Assembly: GCA_034006985.1 (NCBI GenBank)
Contig: JAVERT010000014.1
Coordinates: forward strand, 1 to 64,000
Direction of reading: 5' to 3'
Length of the DNA stretch: 64,000 nucleotides
Source of the DNA: Gudongella sp034006985
GTDB taxonomy: Bacteria > Bacillota > Clostridia > Tissierellales > Tissierellaceae
Part shown: positions 60,914 through 64,000 of the stretch, in pieces
How positions within the stretch are numbered: the first letter of the stretch is position 1
Layout of the letters: the number at the start of each line of letters is the position of its first letter
The notes under the pieces: generated by a model
What the model saw: the letters and a program-made list of their open reading frames with translations, nothing else
Databases searched by the model: none
What the model was told of the DNA's origin: nothing
Position numbers and translations under genes: made by a program

Positions 60914-60917
60914 GAAA

Positions 60918-61769
60918 ATGGAATTTGTTGTTATAACAGGAATGTCAGGTGCTGGGAAATCTCAAGCCATGAAAGTTATGGAAGATATGGGATATTATTG
61001 TATGGACAACCTCCCTCCAGCATTATTGTCTAAGTTTGCAGAACTTACCTTTAAATCTACAAAGGAAATTGATAAAGTAGCTATAGTTGTTGATATTAGA
61101 GGTGGAGAATTCTTTGAAACATTATTTCTTGGCCTAAAACAATTAGTTGATATGGGAATTAGCTATAAGATTCTATTTTTAGATTCATCAGATGATACCT
61201 TAATTAGAAGGTATAAAGAACTAAGAAGACCTCATCCCCTTAATCCAGAAGGAAATCTGATGGATGGAATTAATGAGGAGAGAATATTACTTAGTTTAGT
61301 CAAATCAAGATCGGATTATATAATAGACACATCAAAGTTTAACTTAGGAATGCTAAGAGAAGAGATGACTAAAATATTTGTTGAAAAAGAAGAAAGAGGC
61401 AAGTTATCAATTTCAGTGACTTCTTTTGGATTTAAATATGGAATTTTACTAGATGGAGATTTAATTTTTGATGTTAGATTTCTGCCTAATCCATATTATA
61501 TACCTGAGCTTAAGGAGCACTCTGGCCTTCAAAAAGAAGTTAAGGATTATGTTTTTAAGTGGCCACAAACTAGTGAATTTGTAGAAAAAATGATTGATAT
61601 GCTAGAATTTTTAATACCTTATTATGTAATTGAAGGAAAGACAAGATTAGTAGTTGGAATAGGTTGTACAGGTGGCAGACATAGATCTGTAGCAATAGGA
61701 AATGAGATAGGTGAACTATTAAATAAAAAAGGGCATAGAGTATTAGTTTATCACAGAGATTTAGACTAA
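60918..61769 (+). CDS. rapZ: RapZ/YvcJ nucleotide-binding protein
   Basis: P-loop protein of 283 residues, the family's normal length. It has Walker A TGMSGAGKSQAMKV, YYCMDNLPPALL, FLDSSDDTLIRRYKELRRPHPL, and the C-terminal VVGIGCTGGRHRSVAIGNEI. In E. coli RapZ controls GlmS through small RNAs; in Bacillus YvcJ hydrolyses nucleotides and sits beside yvcK as here. Start is ATG 60918 with an AGGAGTGAG site. Confidence 0.95.
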   Translation: MEFVVITGMSGAGKSQAMKVMEDMGYYCMDNLPPALLSKFAELTFKSTKEIDKVAIVVDIRGGEFFETLFLGLKQLVDMGISYKILFLDSSDDTLIRRYKELRRPHPLNPEGNLMDGINEERILLSLVKSRSDYIIDTSKFNLGMLREEMTKIFVEKEERGKLSISVTSFGFKYGILLDGDLIFDVRFLPNPYYIPELKEHSGLQKEVKDYVFKWPQTSEFVEKMIDMLEFLIPYYVIEGKTRLVVGIGCTGGRHRSVAIGNEIGELLNKKGHRVLVYHRDLD

Positions 61770-61787
61770 TGATAGAAGGAGTTTTTT

Positions 61788-62771
61788 ATGGATATGATTA
61801 AAAAAAATAAAGACCATAAAGTAGTAGTAATTGGTGGAGGTACAGGTTTATCTGTTTTGTTAGGGGGTCTTAAACAGTTTACTTCCAACATAACTGCTAT
61901 TGTAACAGTGGCTGATGATGGAGGAGGTAGTGGCGTTTTGCGTGAAGATCTTGGGATGCTGCCACCAGGAGATATTAGAGCGTGCTTACTTGCTTTGGCA
62001 AATACAGAACCTACAATGGAGAAATTACTTCAATATAGGTTTAAAGAAGGAAAGTTAAAAGGTCAAAGTTTTGGTAATCTATTTATTGCTGCAATGAATG
62101 GAATTTATGAAAACTTCGAGATGGCTATTAAAGAGACAAGTAATGTACTATCAATAACGGGCAAAGTGCTTCCAGTTACCTTAGATAGTGTAAAATTAAT
62201 TGCCCATTTGGATGATGGAACTATTGTTGAAGGTGAATCTAAAATTCCATTAGTAGTTAGAGAAAAAAGAGCTAAAATTCTTAAAATTACTATGCATCCT
62301 GAGTTATCTTATCCTTTGGAGGAGTCTTTAAAATCTATACAAGAGGCTGATCTTATTGTGTTAGGACCAGGTAGCTTATATACATCAATTATTCCAAATT
62401 TGTTAGTTAAGCATATGATTGAGCACATAGATAAAGCAAAAGCACCAGTTGTATATATATGCAATGTTATGACTCAACCTGGAGAAACCGATGAATACAG
62501 TGTTTTAGATCATGTAGATGCCATATTGACGCATACACACGATGGATTTATTAATTATGTTGTTGCAAATACTGAAAAGATACCATTTGAAGTACTTCAA
62601 AAGTATTCTTATGATGGAGCGCTCCCGGTTTGTCCAGTAAAAGGAGAAGACCGAGAGCTAGAAAAAAGAAATATAATGCTCATAGAAGATAAGCTTATTG
62701 ATATTAAGAAAGAGTATATAAGACATGACAATATTCTGTTAAGCAAAATATTAATGGATTTAATTAAATAA
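61788..62771 (+). CDS. yvcK: YvcK/CofD-like gluconeogenesis factor
   Basis: A 327-residue protein of the YvcK family, which binds UDP-sugars and supports growth on gluconeogenic carbon and cell shape in Bacillus. It has VVVIGGGTGLSVLLGGLK, VTVADDGGGSGVLREDLG, PPGDIRACLLALA and LIVLGPGSLYTSIIPNLL. It follows rapZ by 18 bases, with AGAAGGAG as ribosome site. The usual third gene, whiA, is not next: a convergent peptidase gene intervenes. Confidence 0.95.
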   Translation: MDMIKKNKDHKVVVIGGGTGLSVLLGGLKQFTSNITAIVTVADDGGGSGVLREDLGMLPPGDIRACLLALANTEPTMEKLLQYRFKEGKLKGQSFGNLFIAAMNGIYENFEMAIKETSNVLSITGKVLPVTLDSVKLIAHLDDGTIVEGESKIPLVVREKRAKILKITMHPELSYPLEESLKSIQEADLIVLGPGSLYTSIIPNLLVKHMIEHIDKAKAPVVYICNVMTQPGETDEYSVLDHVDAILTHTHDGFINYVVANTEKIPFEVLQKYSYDGALPVCPVKGEDRELEKRNIMLIEDKLIDIKKEYIRHDNILLSKILMDLIK

Positions 62772-62790
62772 TAAATTCAATCTTAATTGA

Positions 62791-63831
62791 CTATTTAGCG
62801 AGGGTGTATAAAATACCAAGTTTAATAGTCTCTTTTATTGCATCTTGATGAGTGCGTTCGAAAGAATGAGAAGCGTCAACACCAGGACCTATTAATCCAA
62901 CTTTAAAGTCGTATCCAGCCCGTAGGGCGGCAGATGCATCAGATCCATAAAATGGGTAGATATCAATTTTATAATTGATATCATTATCTTTACAGAGTTT
63001 CGTTAATTTTTTTCTAATGTCCAAATCATAAGGGCCAGTACTATCTTTAGCACAAATTGTAACCGAAAATTCATCAGACGTTTGTCCATCTCCTGGTGCA
63101 GCCATGTCAATCGCGATAAATTCAAAGGTATCCTCAGGTATTCCTGATGATGCACCATGGCCGACTTCTTCATAGTGGCTAATAAAAAAATTGGTTGTAT
63201 ATTCAGGTTTTAAATTGTTGTCCATCAAGTATTTAGCGATGCCCCAAATTGCAATTACACCAGCCTTGTCATCAAGATGTCTAGATTTTATAAACCCAGA
63301 AGAGGTCAATGTAGTTCTTGGGTCGAATGATATGAAATCACCAACACAAATTTCTAATTTTTCTACTTCTGCTTTTGTATCAACTTTTTCATCAATTCTA
63401 ATTTCCATATTAGCTATATTTCTATCCACAGATTCCGTTTCTTTGCCATGTACATGGGAAGATGCTTTTGTAGTCATTACTGTGCCTGTAAATATTTTAT
63501 TATTGAGAGTTTCTATTTCTACTTGCTCACCCTCAATTGTATTTAAAACATAACCACCTAATTGAGATATTTTTAACTTCCCGTTAGATTTAATTTCTTT
63601 TACCATAGCACCAAGTGTATCTACATGTCCTGAAAGAGTTCTAGATTTGCTAGAATTTTTACCAGGTATAGTTATTATTAAAGCTCCTTTTTCAGTTTTT
63701 TTAGCAATAAGTCCTATATCACTAAATAAGCTTATAGTGTAGTCTATAGCATTTTGTGTATTACCAGTTGGGCTTGGTATTCTTAGTAATTCAATTAGCT
63801 TTTCTGTTATTATATCCATATCAAAGTTCAT
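62791..63831 (-). CDS. M42-family glutamyl aminopeptidase / TET-like peptidase
   Basis: Cytosolic dinuclear-metal peptidase of 346 residues. It has the metal and catalytic residues in LSGHVDTLGAMV, RHLDDKAGVIAIWG, HYEEVGHGASSG (Glu-Glu) and AIDMAAPGDG, and FYGSDASAALRAG near the C-terminus. M42 enzymes form large tetrahedral complexes that trim peptides. It is convergent with yvcK (19-base gap) and has an AGGAGG site before ATG 63831. Confidence 0.9.
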   Translation of the reverse strand: MNFDMDIITEKLIELLRIPSPTGNTQNAIDYTISLFSDIGLIAKKTEKGALIITIPGKNSSKSRTLSGHVDTLGAMVKEIKSNGKLKISQLGGYVLNTIEGEQVEIETLNNKIFTGTVMTTKASSHVHGKETESVDRNIANMEIRIDEKVDTKAEVEKLEICVGDFISFDPRTTLTSSGFIKSRHLDDKAGVIAIWGIAKYLMDNNLKPEYTTNFFISHYEEVGHGASSGIPEDTFEFIAIDMAAPGDGQTSDEFSVTICAKDSTGPYDLDIRKKLTKLCKDNDINYKIDIYPFYGSDASAALRAGYDFKVGLIGPGVDASHSFERTHQDAIKETIKLGILYTLAK

Positions 63832-63970
63832 TCAAAAAACCTCCTAGTATTTTATGTATAAATTATAGCATGGAGGAGTTTAAATGGCTACTTTATAGAA
63901 ATATATATATAAAAGGCTTTAAATAGTGTATAATATTTGGGTATAGAACTAAAGTTTGGGAGTGGTTTTA

Positions 63971-64000
63971 TGATAGAAGTAAGCTCCGGAGGAGTAGTTG
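63971..64000 (+). CDS. Start of a probable Nudix hydrolase gene, cut by the window edge
   Basis: Only ten codons are present (MIEVSSGGVV). The opening resembles Nudix hydrolases, whose first strand is typically xxSAGGVVF. TTGGGAGTGG precedes the ATG at a suitable distance, and TATAAT at 63929-63934 may be the -10. Identity beyond this is a guess. Confidence 0.4.

Overview
The window is low-GC, gene-dense DNA of a strictly anaerobic, Gram-positive-type member of the Clostridia (possibly Tissierellia). The clues are a single-chain pyruvate:ferredoxin oxidoreductase, a T-box leader, HPr kinase, FtsEX with a PcsB-like hydrolase, Gram-positive LexA boxes, strong AGGAGG ribosome sites, frequent TTG/GTG starts and SLH-domain surface proteins. 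The species assignment is inference; there is no rRNA or tRNA gene in the window. Most of the window is ordinary chromosome, and I see no prophage, IS element, CRISPR array or defence island.

Layout. 1-2588: 3' part of a large repetitive SLH-anchored surface protein. 2.8-7.9 kb: BMP-family nucleoside ABC transporter (lipoprotein, ATPase, two permeases). 7.9-9.5 kb (minus): LexA-controlled dinB with a small partner gene. 9.6-10.8 kb: a cysteine-free protein that looks like a B12-binding/radical-SAM enzyme without its iron-sulfur site. 10.7-11.1 kb: a nest of intergenic repeats. 11.1-14.1 kb (minus): an ABC transporter of the TrpXYZ type behind a T-box leader whose specifier reads UAC (Tyr). 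14.1-16.9 kb: HD phosphohydrolase, YbaK-type deacylase, a lipoprotein, a small membrane protein and a decayed DUF488 gene. 17-22.4 kb: pepA, a HAD hydrolase, then an acpS-nnrD fusion, alr, a diverged mazE and mazF, the same order as the Bacillus acpS-ydcC-alr-ndoAI-ndoA locus.

22.5-31.1 kb is a cell-wall polysaccharide operon: WecC-type dehydrogenase, glycosyltransferase, two DUF4330 proteins, O-antigen-ligase/polymerase-like protein, a glycosyltransferase fused to a CsaB-type pyruvyltransferase, and TagA. Since SLH domains bind pyruvylated secondary cell-wall polymer, this cluster plausibly makes the anchor for the surface protein at the left edge. Transketolase follows. 33.2-41.4 kb: class V aminotransferase, a small zinc-ribbon protein, 5-formyl-THF cyclo-ligase, ftsE-ftsX-PcsB-like hydrolase-CtpA, and a beta-propeller-like lipoprotein. 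41.5-46.9 kb: a LexA-boxed uvrB-uvrA-SRAP operon. 47-49.4 kb: polar amino acid ABC transporter. 49.5-55.5 kb: orphan EutH-like transporter, aminopeptidase P, uvrC, PspC protein, hprK. 55.6-64 kb: nifJ, murB, a PHP phosphatase, rapZ, yvcK, an M42 peptidase (minus), and the first codons of a probable Nudix gene.

Points most worth a second look: the cysteine-less radical-SAM-like protein, the AcpS-NnrD and GT4-CsaB fusions, the MazE that keeps a toxin-binding tail but a shortened DNA-binding region, the Tyr T-box on a Trp-type transporter, the two LexA boxes, and the heptamer repeat family.
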